Positions 1-12,909 of a DNA stretch of 64,000 bases are shown here, piece after piece. Made by a program: the position numbers and the translations under genes. Below the pieces are notes generated by a model that saw nothing but the letters and a program-made list of their open reading frames with translations, was not told where the DNA came from and made no database searches. Position 1 is the first letter of the stretch, and each line of letters starts with the position of its first letter. The DNA comes from Phorcus lineatus (Eukaryota > Mollusca > Gastropoda > Trochida > Trochidae): assembly GCA_921293015.1 (NCBI GenBank), contig OV121081.1, positions 62,885,022 to 62,949,021 of the forward strand, given 5' to 3'.

Positions 1-103
1 AAGACGTCTTTTAGACGTCATAAGTTGACTTATGACGTAGATTCAACATCTAAAAGACGTCTAAGCCAATTTATACCTAATTTAGACGTCTAAAAGACGT
101 CTT
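1..103. repeat. Short inverted-repeat unit with AGACGTCT palindromes
   Basis: The first 19 bases, AAGACGTCTTTTAGACGTC, are the exact reverse complement of positions 85-103. The interior carries further AGACGTCT and TGACGT motifs. It could be a tiny foldback element or the right end of a longer palindromic element that starts outside the window. No coding potential is visible. Confidence 0.7.
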
Positions 104-234
104 GTGCCTGATGGGCAACTGCCATTATACCTTGTTTGTTGTATTTTTCCTTTTCTTGATCTCAGCAATCAGAATAACATTCTCTCCCGTGGGTGAACCT
201 CGAATTATAACATACGACTCTAAAACCTCTATTA

Positions 235-750
235 GGCCAGACTTTCTTTTTTTTTTTGGTTTACGGAATTTAGAGTAAAAAAAAAAGTTCGGTAGGTAGG
301 AAAAATTTTTTTTTTTAAATTCAGTTTTCAAATTATTTTTACAGTTTGTATTAAGTGAAGGTCGGTAGGCAAAAAAAAAAAAAAAATTTCAATTGTTTTT
401 ATTCATAACGGCACCATCCTGATAAATTGTCAAACATGTATTTTTACATTACCGCGTGGTTACAGTCCAACAAATTTAGAGTTACCTCCCTTCCCTAATT
501 TTCGGAACGGGGGATATTCTGAAACGAATCGGACGCGTTTCGATATATTGTATATTTCTATCTGGTTTTTTTTACAGATACAGATCGTGAAATTGGATTT
601 GGATTTATATGATATATTATATTTATTTTTTTTACACGCTTTCGAGTCGGTTGTTAAAAAATAATACCGTTATTTTAACTATTTTTTTTTTCCACATTTC
701 CACTTTTTAAGGTCGGCGGATCCGTAAACCAATAAAAAAAAAGTCTGGCC
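235..750. mobile_element. Harbinger-like MITE (TTA target duplication)
   Basis: The ends are imperfect inverted repeats of about 33 bp. Each begins GGCCAGACTTT, continues through a T-run and ends in GGTTTACGGA (left 235-267, right about 718-750 on the opposite strand). A TTA trinucleotide directly flanks both ends (232-234 and 751-753), which is the 3-bp target duplication typical of PIF/Harbinger transposons. The 516-bp interior holds long A and T homopolymer tracts and no transposase, so this is a non-autonomous copy. The T-run in the terminal repeat differs in length between the ends, as expected from slippage. Confidence 0.7.
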
Positions 751-753
751 TTA

Positions 754-1715
754 AAATGAGAAATTCTTGGTCTAAAAATGATGAGACCTTTCAGACTGCA
801 ATTAAAGTTAATTTTGTAAACAGATTCAAACGGAATAATTCGCAAAGTTTTAGTCAGTTAAGTAGGCTTCCGGAAAACTAGAACGTATTCTAGTATAATC
901 TGTCACCTTGATAATACTCGGTTACATGATATGGCGACTGAATCATGACGTCATTTCGGGTATAAATAAAGTAAACGACCTAGTATAAAAGTTCTCTGAG
1001 ATCAAAATCTATTGGTAGCTTTCTTGACAAACTGTCATGTATGGACGCAGTCAATGGTTCATCCATAATTCAGAGAACATTGGATATCATCTTGTAAAGA
1101 CACTAATCTTTCGCACATTACCAGATATTTCTGTTCCTATAATGCATCTACTGGTATGTTTTAACAATTAATGTGCTAAAGGAACGTCTATCCATTATAA
1201 GTTTGCTAATGCCAAGCAAAAATAAGGGGAACATTTCACTAATGGATTTTCCTTATGTAAGGACGTATTGTGTGACAAATTAACTGTTCAACTCGTGTAC
1301 ATTATTTACAATGTATAGCACTGAGTTTTACATTACAATTACAAGAAATTAATAGAATTTACTAACAAATATACTAACAACTAAAACTTTTCGTTATTTG
1401 TCAAATCGTCTTGTTCTTCTTTTTAAAATAAATATTCTCTCAAAACCGGTCAGAATATGACTTAAATAAATATGATACTAAACAATTTATCGTAGTAATA
1501 TTTTCTCTCTAACGCTTTCTCACAAATCAATTACTGAAAAGACATCATTGGCGTAATATTCCCTTCCGAGAATAAAGAAGTTGCATATCCATAAATCGGA
1601 CATATCCCTTTTCATCCTTCATCACCTCAACTTGTAAATTAGAATGCCCATAAAATTAGTGTTTTCAATTGAAGACTGTCATCCTAGGTTGCATCCCGAC
1701 GAGTTCACGTGTTTG
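754..1715. other. No gene seen
   Basis: A+T-rich sequence with no open frame of note and no repeat that I could match elsewhere in the window. Confidence 0.5.
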
Positions 1716-1719
1716 AGGT

Positions 1720-1885
1720 CTGTGTACAATATACTGTTGCAGTGGGGGTCATCTTGGTACAGACGACGTCCTGAAGCCTTTGACTGACTTGGACAGCTCT
1801 TATGGGTCTCTAGATTGGTCAAACTCCCTGAGGTCCATTTCCTTCAGACTCTCCGCATCAAAGATGCTCAAGATAAGTGTAATTG
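1720..1885 (+). repeat. Dispersed repeat, copy 1
   Basis: This stretch matches 6110-6265 in the same orientation. Shared blocks include ACTGTTGCAGTGG, GGTACAGACGA, CCTGAAGCC and CATCAAAGATGCT, with substitutions and small gaps between them. Two diverged copies about 4.4 kb apart indicate a dispersed repeat family. I do not recognise the family and see no coding capacity. Confidence 0.7.
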
Positions 1886-1889
1886 ATTA

Positions 1890-4800
1890 CCTCAAAATTT
1901 TTAGAAATGCACTATCGTGTGTTTCGTCAAATAGATAATTGATCTTTTCATGTGTTTAAAATATTGCTTTTCTGTGTCTAAAACAATAAGTTAGAAGAGA
2001 TAGAAAATCACTAATACAAGTATGTTGTCTCCTACATAGAAATATTTTCCAATAGAAATTGAGACCAGTGATCAAGACATTGGAAACAAACCATCTCCTC
2101 GGGATTGAGGTTTGTCTCTCATTTCTTTGTTATAGCGTTTGCATGACATTTACTTGTAGCTTGGTTAAAAGTGATATAAAAATGTCAATATCAGTTGCGA
2201 ATGGACTCGTCACAAATCTGAAAAAGGTCATACATATTTTTTGTTACACGTGTTCGTGAAACACGCTAAGTATTATCCATGGCCGTTTCTGGTTAAGGCA
2301 TGCTAAAATATAAGCCAATGCAGCACACACGGAAGTGCTAGTTTCAGCTGTAGGGTTATCTATTCTTAAAATACTTAAATATCCGTGTATTTGGTTCTAT
2401 AGGCTATTCACGAGGAGTTAATGTTTGCTTTGTTGACGCAATTTGTGTTGAAAATAGAGGTTATGTCGTTTAGGACAAGTATGACGTTCAGTACTTCCTT
2501 GTCAACTTTTCTTGGTCGTAAGTGGGCCACACAATGCTTATTGTTCCCCAGGGCACAGGCGTATTGAATCGTACACATCATGAACTTCCATTTTAAGATT
2601 TATCGAATCATGAATCGACTTACGCAAACAAAAACAATACTCATGAAATTTTATATTGCATGTTTGTGTTCCACAGATGGTTGGTCTGTTCTTGAGCTAC
2701 AAGCATGTTCCAAATGCGGGAACTAAATAGCGGAGGAAATGGAAAGAAAGAAACATTCTAAGCTTCTTTATTTGTAACATAATTATTTTAACAAATGACT
2801 TTTACCATAGAATGGTGATATCAATCAATTCGCAATATACGATTATGAACCCTCTTCTTCATCTTGTGTAAGCGTTATCATGAGGTGAGAAGGTCGGGCA
2901 CTATGCAGTCTCCAACATGTGCTGAATTGTCCTCTCATCATCACTCAAGATAAATTTTACTCCTCATTGATTTGAATTAGCCAATCGTGTTGTTATGATG
3001 AATGTACATTTTGATCTTGTGTCGTGAACATTATCTAACAGTTCTATTTCTTAGCAAATATCGAAGCGGTAGTCTGTTTTGAACTGTTAAATACAATGCC
3101 CTGTTAATGCTTGTATTGAGATGATCTAAACAACACACAAAATTCCACCATCTCATGGAGTGACTGATTATTGACTGTGTTTCAAAACAAAATACCGGGC
3201 AGTTAACATGAGTACAAAGAAAACCCAAATGGAATTCACGATTGATGCCTGAGGTCATTTATTTCTGCGTGTTCCTATCTAGATCGCTTAAATAGTAGGT
3301 TTTCTCACACTGTAATTAACTTCCTGGTTGTAGAATATTCAAGGGCAAAAGAAGTTATTTACTCATAGCAAGGTGATTAAGCAAGATGTAGTGAAACTTG
3401 GCCTTTCAAGTGGCCCGATTTCATATATCATTACCCCAGCTCCAAAGAAAGCGGGGTGAATAAAGCGGTCAGCACGTCCGTCTGTCTGTCCGACCGACAC
3501 ACTTTTTATACCCCACATAATAATAAAACTAAAATAAATAAATAATTACAAAATTGTAACTAGACTTAATAAAAGTTATATCTATGATATGTAAAATTGC
3601 ATGTTTCAGGCCCTATTTTTTATGATTTTTTTTGGCAAAATTGTTTTTCGTCAATATTACGAAACACACTGAAAAATTATACCATAACCATACCTGCTAG
3701 CTTCATTATGTTGAGTAGGGTCAATCTTGGTTTCCATGGAAGCATAACTGAAATTATTACACTACAAGGAAGTCATTTATCTCCCTAAAACCAGATAGAT
3801 ATTAGCGTTATGAAACACAAGGGTAAAAACTTTGTTTGAATTTGTATGACATTTTGTTGGATAAAAATGTAACCCAAATTAATGCAATATCTGTAACTTC
3901 TGGGACCACAATCGAGGTTTAACATTGAGCTTTGCTCACTAATGCTCTTGTCTGACAATTCATGCAAGGCATGATTTCGTCATTTAGGACACTAGTTAAC
4001 AAGCAATCCTAACCAAAGAAACCAGTGAAACAATACTGCCGTTTGGGAATTTGCTCTGTCAATATACATGTCTGAATATGCGGTGATGAATCTCAATTAA
4101 GTTTAAATGGAATATAATTATGGAAACTAATGAATCTCTTTGATCTCCACATTTCTTAATGGGTTTCACGAATCACTACTTAGTTTGGTTAGTAAAAGAT
4201 CGTGCACCAAATTGGAATGTGTCTATGAAAATGTACGTGTTATCAAGACAACATCCAAATTACAGAACTGCCAGAACTGCCGCATGAATCAATGGAATAG
4301 AAAGATACAGGTTGCCTGACGATCGGCGATTGGTTAATTGAGCACCTTAAATGATATCCTGGGATAAAGGTTTTTATTAGTTAACCTACTAACTGATCAA
4401 CATTTCCATTATCAAAATAAATTGCCTTTACATAGAAGTAACATAAAAGTTCGAGCTTGTGAAAAGACTTGTTTTTTAATCATTCTATATTTGAACAATT
4501 TTAAGGTACCTTCTAATGTGACCGGACGGAAGTACGTTAATTCGGTTATTGTGAGTTATAACTGCTTTCAGATTCTAGAAAGGACGGCAATGCAATTTTT
4601 GTTCACTGTGACGTGAGATATAACACATCCTATTGATCACCGCAGTTGATTAAAATCTATGTTTTCAGTGTAAGAGGCGAACAAAATGTTAAAAGTTACA
4701 AAGAATTTGGTTAGATACTTTTGATGGATTTCATGTACTCATGTTTTTCGAGTATGGGCTTTGTAAGTTACTGGTTATGTAACATGAAAATTGTTCATGT

Positions 4801-5375
4801 ATGGATTTACATTTTGCTTGATTGGAGACAAAAGACAAGTTTACAGCAAAACGACATTTGCCGATTCATGATCAGAATTCAATACTTCAAAACTTGACAC
4901 AATCTGCGAATCAATGGGTAGTTTTTGTGTGAAAATTATCCTTTAAATATACTAAGAAAGCAGTGTTTTATCTTTTATTTTTCTACACAAAAAATGAGTT
5001 AACAAATCATTTGGTTGTTCAATAATTTTGTAACAATAACACTCCTATCACACCATACATGATTAGAATACCAGAAACGTCCACTCAAGACATGGAATGT
5101 ATACAGTGCCAGAGCATCTGCAGGCAAAAACTTATGGCTTTCATTGAATGTGCCAGATAATGTAAATCACGACTGCATGGAGGCTTAGTTCGACACATCC
5201 AGTGGGTAGTTCATGTATTATGTTAATAGTTCGATAATCATATCTCAATTATTATCTTTTATAGATACTGGCTCCGTCTGTCTGTTGGTTTGTTCGACCG
5301 ATTTTTATTTTGAAGCAGAACCTTAAAACTGTATGACACTGTTCAATGAAACACACATCTCAGCGTTGGTAAATA
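1890..5375. other. Gene-free stretch
   Basis: A+T-rich sequence with only short, composition-driven open frames (60-75 codons) that resemble nothing I know. A small C-rich/G-rich element end near 3434 is listed separately. Confidence 0.5.
3434..3515 (-). repeat. Possible end fragment of a Helentron/pearl-like element
   Basis: A CCCC...CGGGG inverted pair (about 3434-3456) is followed by a GTCCGTCTGTCTGTCCG microsatellite. This is the order seen at the end of the clear element at 36136. The tandem core repeats are absent, so if real it is a short relic. Confidence 0.3.
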
Positions 5376-5379
5376 GAGA

Positions 5380-5720
5380 ATACTAAACGACGTCCCATTT
5401 AATGAATTTTTTATGAAACGAGTGAATGGTTCGGTAATGAGCGAGCGACAGCGAGTTAGATACTGATACCATTCACGAGTTTCATGAATATGTTATGAAA
5501 CGGGACGTGGTTTAGTATTTTATTTATTACCCGCAGAATTATATCAAACAAAAAACATGAAAATCGCCGAGATCACCATTGCTGCCGCGCCGCCTACATT
5601 GTGACGTCATACTTAAAGATTGTTACGTCATGTGATGTCAATCAGCAGGCGATGTTATAACACAATGTAGGTTTATTAAACGGCGTTTTCTTCAAAGGGA
5701 GAGTAATAAATATGAATATC
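5380..5720 (+). repeat. Foldback-type dispersed repeat, copy A
   Basis: Two nested inverted pairs are visible. ATACTAAACGACGTCCC near 5382 pairs with GGGACGTGGTTTAGTAT near 5503. TTATGAAACGAGTGAATGGT pairs imperfectly with ACCATTCACGAGTTTCAT. The downstream part (about 5430-5720) is homologous to 43030-43250, sharing GCGAGT.AGATAC.GATAC.ATTC and the AT.TATCAAAC.AA block. This is probably a non-autonomous DNA element. No coding sequence is seen. Confidence 0.65.
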
Positions 5721-6109
5721 ATATTATCGTATATCAAATCCCGGTTGTCGTATATTGACCGATTAACATCTGTGCCTCTTAGGGTTTCCTCGTCTTTGGG
5801 ATTTTTGGCTGCTACTTTATGCTGCAGTTATTACCAGTGTGGTGTATAGATTATAACAAGTCAAAGATTTCAGCTTCATTTCAGTTTTCAATCGCGGGGG
5901 ATTCTGCTTGAATCTACTAACAAATGAGATTCATTGTGATTCATACAGCTTAATCCATGAATGTGATTGCGAAGACTGACTTCTACAGCTACTTGTATGA
6001 GACCTAATTTACAATTAAGACAAAAGTTATTTCGTTGCAGTAGGATGTGAAATAATAACAATAATAATACCACGCTCACGCTTTTCCGTCCTGTTGGTCG
6101 ACGTGTCTA

Positions 6110-6265
6110 ACGTTTCTGTGCAATGTACTGTTGCAGTGGAGGTCAGCCTGGTACAGACGATTGCCTGAAGCCAGTAACTAGTTGAGCAGAGGAGCACTTA
6201 ACTGGTCTGCAGAATGCTCCAAATCCCTGGGGCTTAGATCCTTCACATCAAAGATGCTTCTGCAT
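6110..6265 (+). repeat. Dispersed repeat, copy 2
   Basis: Direct-orientation counterpart of 1720-1885. The match begins around TGTACTGTTGCAGTGG and ends around CACATCAAAGATGCTTC. The two copies are well diverged, so the insertions are old. Confidence 0.7.
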
Positions 6266-6779
6266 GAACCAGCACTTTGAATCTTGGTGTATCATTTTAT
6301 AATGCAATTAAACAGTTAAGAAGTGCAATTTTGTTCCTTTTTACTAAAAAGAAGACCAGTGATCTTCAATGTGCTTTAAAAGATTGATTCCATGAACCTT
6401 TCTGTAATGAAATGGCAAGTTAAACAGAGGGAGTCATACGAGAAAAATTAACAGCATTTTGTTTAAGCATGAAGAATCAAATGTTAAAACAATAAGTCTC
6501 ATTGAGACTCAGGGTTTCAATTGTAAACATTTACATTACACGTTGTCGAATTCTCAATTGGAAAGTGAAGATGAATATGTAACAATCATTCTTGTCACTT
6601 ATGATAATCTTTATCCTAAAATTCAATTTAGAAGATTACACGATTGGAGGTTGTTCTTAATGGTCAAAATTAAAAACATGAAACACTGCATTGCATGGAT
6701 TAATTGTTATTTTTTATTATTTTAAGTAGTAATATTATACTGATAACAACAAAAGCTTTTTTTTTTGTACCGCACATAC

Positions 6780-7050
6780 ATCCATGACAGAGGCACAATT
6801 TGAATTATAACCCTCAGGGAATAGTATTTCGATGCAGCTTTGCGCGACCGTATAGGTCCATTACTTCCCATGTTCAGGTACCCAAGTGTACAGCTGGGTG
6901 GACTGAGTGCAATGTGGATGACGATTTATCCTCGTGGCACAACACAGAACAAAGCCCAGGTTTCAAATGATTAGTGCTTCAACCGAGATTTGAACCCGGG
7001 CCAATTCGCGTTATAGGCCAGCACGATAACACTAGACCATTGTGATTCAC
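6780..7050 (-). mobile_element. tRNA-derived SINE
   Basis: Read on the minus strand, 7050 downward shows a tRNA-like head with an A-box-like CAATGGTCTAGTGTTA and a B-box GGGTTCAAATCTCGG about 50 bases later. A non-tRNA body follows, containing CACCCAGCTGTACACTTGGG and GGTACCTGAACATGGG. The head does not fold as an intact tRNA, so this is a SINE rather than a tRNA gene. The conserved-looking body block suggests one of the shared 3' domains of invertebrate SINEs, but I cannot name it from sequence alone. Confidence 0.7.
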
Positions 7051-7059
7051 ACTTTATTA

Positions 7060-9690
7060 TCACCTTTGAGTTGCATGTTTTAATTTATATTCTACAATGA
7101 AAGTCCTGGATACTCGATTTTGATTGGTTGTTTTGTCCGATTCACAGGGTATCAATTCACGATTGAAGATGCTCTGTTTACCCGAAGTCAGAGTCTGTAT
7201 TCTGTTGTAAGTAGGAATAATCTTTAAAAATGTATGTCATATTTTGTACAAGATAAGACGATTAAGTGAAAAATCAGCGTAAACTAACCTTTCCGCTACT
7301 GGCCATCCAGCATTCCTTCAAATACGGCAACAAAACAATGACGTCATTTTGCGAGCTCTTCTGACGTCATAAACTCTATTACGACGTCATAGTGGTTTAC
7401 TGTTAGAGTTATCTATTTGCTTCATAGGGATGTTGCGGTCTTTGTTTGCTATCAAAACAAAAAGAAAACTTTTAAAACGATTCGATATTTATATTTGTAC
7501 TACGTACTATGACAAAACCATTTAATGAACAATCAGTATTAGGTTTAAATTTGTTAACGGTTTGTATTATTTTTCAATAGTAAGACGCAAAATCCCCAAT
7601 ACAGACGAGTTCAAATTTGTCTCCTGAAGTCGGGACGTTTTACAATGTGCATTTCGCTAGGATGAAGAGTTTTTCATCAAAATCGTCATTGCAGAATGGA
7701 GATAAACCTAGCATGTTTGAAAATTAGAGACATGTTATACTGGACTGATTGCGAGTAAATTTTACATTGAAACCTGCGCGTTTTGAAACACACTAGATTT
7801 ATCTTTAAACCACGACAAGCACAGAACTCTTGTCTATGTTACAAAACGTTTTATCAAGCTGCACATATTTGGTTTAGTAGTCTATGAAAAATATAACCTT
7901 TGCCAGTCTGATTTTTGGTTTGGCTCTAAAATGAAATCCTCAAAGGAATCACACTTTAGGAAAGGGAAAGCTTTATCCGACACAACTGCAACCTGAAACA
8001 GCAAAATAAACTATGCATTTTGAAAATTGAAAAAGACAAAAAATCACTAGCGAGGGTATAAAAACCCCAAAAAGACGGAAGTCTATGTTTAAGCTTTTAC
8101 AACTGATCGACAAATCGAAGAATCGTACGTCAGAACCAAGTCAAGGACCATCACTCTGAAATAATTCGGTTGCTCAAATCAGACCCTCTTATAGGCTTAT
8201 CAATTTTTATATATCCAAAGCATGCATAAAGATTCAAAGAGATAAATGACAACTATGGAAAGAGTTTAGAGAAGAAAGGACAGTCCTCTGATGTGCCGTT
8301 TTATCATCTCCTTCCGCGGTAAAAGTTCTAAGTTACTATTATAGCGAAATGTGTTGTTAAGTAGCTCTTTTTCAACATTTTACAAGGAACATTTAGATAA
8401 ATAGTACTTACAGTCGCTGTTTATTGCATATTGCATATAACGTAGTTATGTTGGCATTGCTGATATTATCCATATCTATCATGACGTCACCGCCATACAT
8501 TATTGAGTTTTCACCTCTCATTTCTCCCAAAAATATTATCATACTAAATGCTTTTAAATTCCACTGGCATCGTCTGACACGGCAAACATTGAGACAAGTG
8601 AATACAATATACATTGTGTCTCGACAATTTAAAAGTTTCATTTGACTTTTTGAAACCAAGTGAAACACTTTTAAATTATCAGTCTGACGTCTCAGTGTTT
8701 TTACCTTTACAGAGATTATCTTATGAATTGCATTTTATTTGTTATCAATAAGACAATCATCATCTTACAAAGTGTTATACGACACATATTTATTTCATTT
8801 TGATGCGGTCCAGAAGAAAAATTAAACAGAGATAAGAAGGCGCTCTAAAACATGATAAAACATACGATAAAAAATCCTCGACAACATTTTAGTTCATAAA
8901 ATCAAATTCATTACAAAATCAATACAGTTTGACAAATTGTGACAGCCTCTGCCAATATTAGCACTTGTTGGCAGCAGCATTTAGAACCCGACAGTTTGCA
9001 TTACTTTTTATATATCAAACCACGTACTATTTGAATAAATTGTTGACATATTGGGAAAAAATATTGTTACACAATATTTCAATTTATTTTTGAAAAAATA
9101 GAAATTTTAAATTAAATTGAGTAGGTGGTTAGTGTTTCATTTGTCAAACCTTCTCAGTTGTTTTTTTTCAAATTGAAATTTCCCTGAAAATAAGTTTTAA
9201 TGCGAGTTCTTTTAATATATGTAATATGTGTTGGGAAAAGTACAATTTTGGAAAATGTGTGTATTTGCAATTACAAGGCATATTGCATATTCTTTGCATC
9301 GACACGCTCATTCCGTTGAAATATCGTGTTACAGTGTTCATTCAAGTTTGGCTTATGCGCCAGTATTCTTGCACGAGATACGAAGATTGAGAAGGTGGGG
9401 AACAAACATGCTTTCGTCATACAATCAAATATGATACTCAAATGACAATTATAGGAACACGTGTGTAACAGCAGTTTCCTTAAAACACTGATGCGAATTT
9501 CTTAATCATGTATTAACCAAGTAGGAAATAGTACCTACATGTACATGAATATGTAAATCTAAGTGTTCTATATTAACCCCCTTGCCTCCTCTTGGTAATG
9601 CCAGAACTGTTTCAGACATAGTTATCTCTTGTAAACGTCTCTTGTGAAAATTTACCCGTAACGGATAGATTCTCAAATATCATCTAAATG
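7060..9690. other. Gene-free stretch
   Basis: A+T-rich sequence. Short open frames occur on both strands, including two that overlap antisense at 8408-8668, but none has recognisable domains or splice context. Confidence 0.5.
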
Positions 9691-9698
9691 CTATTACG

Positions 9699-10185
9699 TT
9701 AAAGAGCCACTCCAAGAGTTGTTGGAGTCATACATGTACAGGTATATGCCAAACATAATCAATGGTGTCATTTGATCGCGAAGAATCGACTGGTACCAAA
9801 AAGACACATTTTAAAGCTTATTGTTTTCTAACAGTGACAATATGAAGGTAGGACGTTGCAATTATGATCGAAAACCGGACAGTGGCGCGCGTCATATAGT
9901 CAAACGTAATTTTGGAGACTTATCAAAAACAGCCAGGAGGTCTTTTAGGAGTTGATAGCGTTTGTTAGGTTATATAACTAAAAGCCATGTATAATGGACG
10001 TGCTATCTACACCTCTGCATTTATAAGGCTGTTTTAAGATTTTCATTGAAAACTAGTTTTTGTCATATATTTGTCTTTTGGACATGAAAAGTTTAGACGT
10101 TTTGATTTCATATCACCACATATGACATTTACGTCCGTATCAAAGGTAAATCATATGTTATGAAAATAACGGAGTGGCTCTTTAA
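9699..10185. mobile_element. TTAA-flanked MITE
   Basis: TTAAAGAGCCACTCC at 9699-9713 is the exact reverse complement of 10171-10185. Since the outermost four bases are TTAA on both sides, the element can be read as an 11-bp terminal inverted repeat (AGAGCCACTCC) between duplicated TTAA targets, as in piggyBac-type insertions. The 487-bp interior has no coding sequence. The terminal bases are not the usual piggyBac ones, so the superfamily is open. Confidence 0.6.
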
Positions 10186-10189
10186 GAAA

Positions 10190-10625
10190 AGGTTACAAAT
10201 TCAACATTTTCCAGAAACTGAATTAAATCTTGCACATTTTAACAATAACATTTTTGTCAATTAATACATTGTGCTCAAAGTAAAACATTTTCAATGTACT
10301 TAAATAAAAGAATATTCGTATTTGAGCTACTAAACAACCCTAAATTGTACTTGCGAGCAGAAGTTGATAAAACGTGTTGTTACATACAGCAGGTTGTCCA
10401 ATTTTATTGTTGCACTTTCTGATTACCACATCTGATTCCGAGCAGACTTGTATTGTTAACATCCATCAGTTTTTCTACTTAAAGAGATGGAAACCGGGCT
10501 TCAGATTCTTTGACGTAATACATTAACCTTGAATTCAGACCCACTGCTTAAGTCGCATGAGTTACTATGAAGTACACGAGCCTATATTTACAGGCGATCT
10601 TACATGGAGTGGACAGAGACAGACA
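10190..10625. other. No gene seen
   Basis: A+T-rich spacer between two MITE-like elements; nothing recognised. Confidence 0.5.
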
Positions 10626-10629
10626 CAGC

Positions 10630-10785
10630 ACACCTGTTATTTTTTCAGTCATTGAAATGTCTTTAATTAAGAAGCTTTAAGCTACTAGCTGGATCTCAAC
10701 GGTTTTTACCATCTAAGTTGAGCCGTTGTTGCTGAATGCTAGTCGTCTTATTGGCTGGTTAGATAGCTAGCGATACGAAGGTTTA
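10630..10785 (-). repeat. Internal fragment of the 24.1-kb MITE family
   Basis: On the minus strand this stretch reads CGTATCGCTAGCTATCTAAC, then AGCCAATAAGACGA, GCATTCAGCAACAACGGC and GTAGCTT.AAGCTTCTT. These blocks occur in the same order in the fuller copy at 24075-24392 and in the copy near 45870. The terminal inverted repeats are missing, so it is a relic. Confidence 0.7.
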
Positions 10786-10789
10786 ACTT

Positions 10790-12905
10790 TTTAAATGGGT
10801 TTTTTTCCAGATAAAGATATTGCTTATTTCAATCATTGAAAATGAAAATCACAGATATCGACATCTATTTCTATTTGACAATTAATAGTCATGATGTATA
10901 TTTCCATGTAAAATGTTTATACACATGATTACTAAAGATTCGTACTTTAACTTCGTCTCCAAATGCACGTAATATAAATATTGTCACAAGCAAACAAAGA
11001 TTTCATGTACAGTAAAAGTCAACCTAGCAACTGATTCATTCGAAGAAAGACATGATAACATCCACCTGTTGCACGAATCGTCAAAACAAAAAGTTACCTT
11101 TGAATTAGCAGGGTCATGTATCCGTATGAAATAGAAGTTGTCCTATTATTCAAGCTTCATTGTTCAAAGGGATAATTCTCATTTGATCTCCTATGATATA
11201 ACAGAGGTCTTTGATTAAAAGTTAAAGGGAATACTATTCAAATTAGCCTTCATTAAGCTTCATGATATTTGGACTGAAACGTCATTATAAATCACATAAA
11301 GAATATCACCACAAAGTACTTCAGTGCTGTAACAAACTCACGAAACTGTAAAGTAAAATAAACATCATATCAATCGACTAGAGGAACAAGATGTCCCCTG
11401 AAAGAAATTCGACAACTGTTAAGCAGAAATGTGAAATGAAATCAAGTCAAGTGTGTTAAAGAGAGCTTTATGAGATCAAATGTGACACTTTTGCACCTAC
11501 AATATGATTTCTCTAAATTAGCGAAACAACCATGCCTTGCAGACATTTCCACACAACCTGAGTGATTAGACCAATCGCCACTAAAGTTCTTGAATATCCA
11601 AGGCTGATAACTTCAAAGATGATGTCAATCTGAATTAACCGTATCAGAATTCTCTAGAATTTGTTGAAATCGTTGACATATCAATTTAACCTAAATTGCA
11701 GTCGATTTATGAGGTTCTTATGAATGTTTGAGGTTGATATGTCATTTTAGAGACGGTATTGTGCTAAACGTACTCTGATAGACACATTAGCATATCTCTT
11801 AATGTTTCAAAAATAACCACACATCATATAAATCCTATTATCGGAATCAGCTTATTTATTTTCCGATGGAGATGGCTACTTTAAGGCACTATAACACGCT
11901 TTTGAAGTTCAAAATAGTTATTTTAAGGCGCATGAGGACGTAGGTTTTCTATCTGTACAGTGAAATGTCAATCAACAATCATACTGAAATATATATATTC
12001 AGGTGTGCACAAATTATAAAAATAATGGACAGTTTATAAATGCTGAACTAGTAATGGGTGCAGCTTTTGATATTACCTAAACGCTGAACTGAATACTAAG
12101 GATGAAACATAATTTGTGAAAGTAATCTTTTAACCTACCCGAAAAAATCAGTATTGTTTTAGATAAACCATAGTAGCTGCCGTTTTTGTTTTTCTCGCTG
12201 TAAGCAACATTTGAATATTTCCAATATCGTAGATTTTTTGGGATTTGATTAAACGTTGCATTGAAATTTTCCGGGCTTTTAAATCAAGTTTAAGACCTGA
12301 GTACGTGAATATTTGCTAAATGGCTTATATGGTAGATCATAATTACATAAGTGTGGATCATTCGTACTATCGAGATATGTATTGTCTGTGTATCCGTTGT
12401 GTTAACGAAATATTTGTGTGCGCCAGTGCCTGTAAGTTGTCATGAAGGGATTTATAACGCCACTGAGCGGAAATAAAACAACTTACAGTTATCCAAATAT
12501 CCCCGTTAGGAGGTTAACTTAATCAGATAGACTTATATTCGCGTCTTGAACCGTCCAGGGCGGTACCGCATCCATTCCACAACTGTCGGGGATCGCGTAT
12601 ATAGGATGCAAACTGCGATACAACCCATTGTGACACATCAAGGACTACGCTAACACGTCTAGGCTTGCAATGGATTTGGGTCAGCAAATTTACAGTAAGT
12701 ATTCCAAGAGGAGCATTTGTCGGATACATCTGAGTGCCTTTCACGCGATTTTGCACACCCTTGTATTACTATTTGGCACGAGATCCGTAGACCGTTGCGT
12801 AGAAAATCATGCTCGGTAGAATCAATGCGTTGTTTTTTGCACTGCTCTGCTGTGACCATGATTTGATTGGTTGATGTCAAACTTTAGTTCCTTTGACATT
12901 GGGGA
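10790..12905. other. Gene-free stretch
   Basis: A+T-rich sequence. A slightly more G+C-rich patch at about 12530-12890 carries two overlapping minus-strand frames of 73-77 codons. They show no motif or splice sites that I can support. Confidence 0.5.
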
Positions 12906-12909
12906 TGGG

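Noticed and set aside
6990-7050. Functional tRNA gene on the minus strand
   Set aside because: A- and B-box-like sequences are present, but the stems do not pair and SINE body sequence follows.
8408-8668. Antisense pair of 73- and 86-codon frames
   Set aside because: Both are composition-driven with no supporting features.
12523-12880. Two overlapping minus-strand frames
   Set aside because: No recognisable domain, no splice context, and they overlap each other in different frames.
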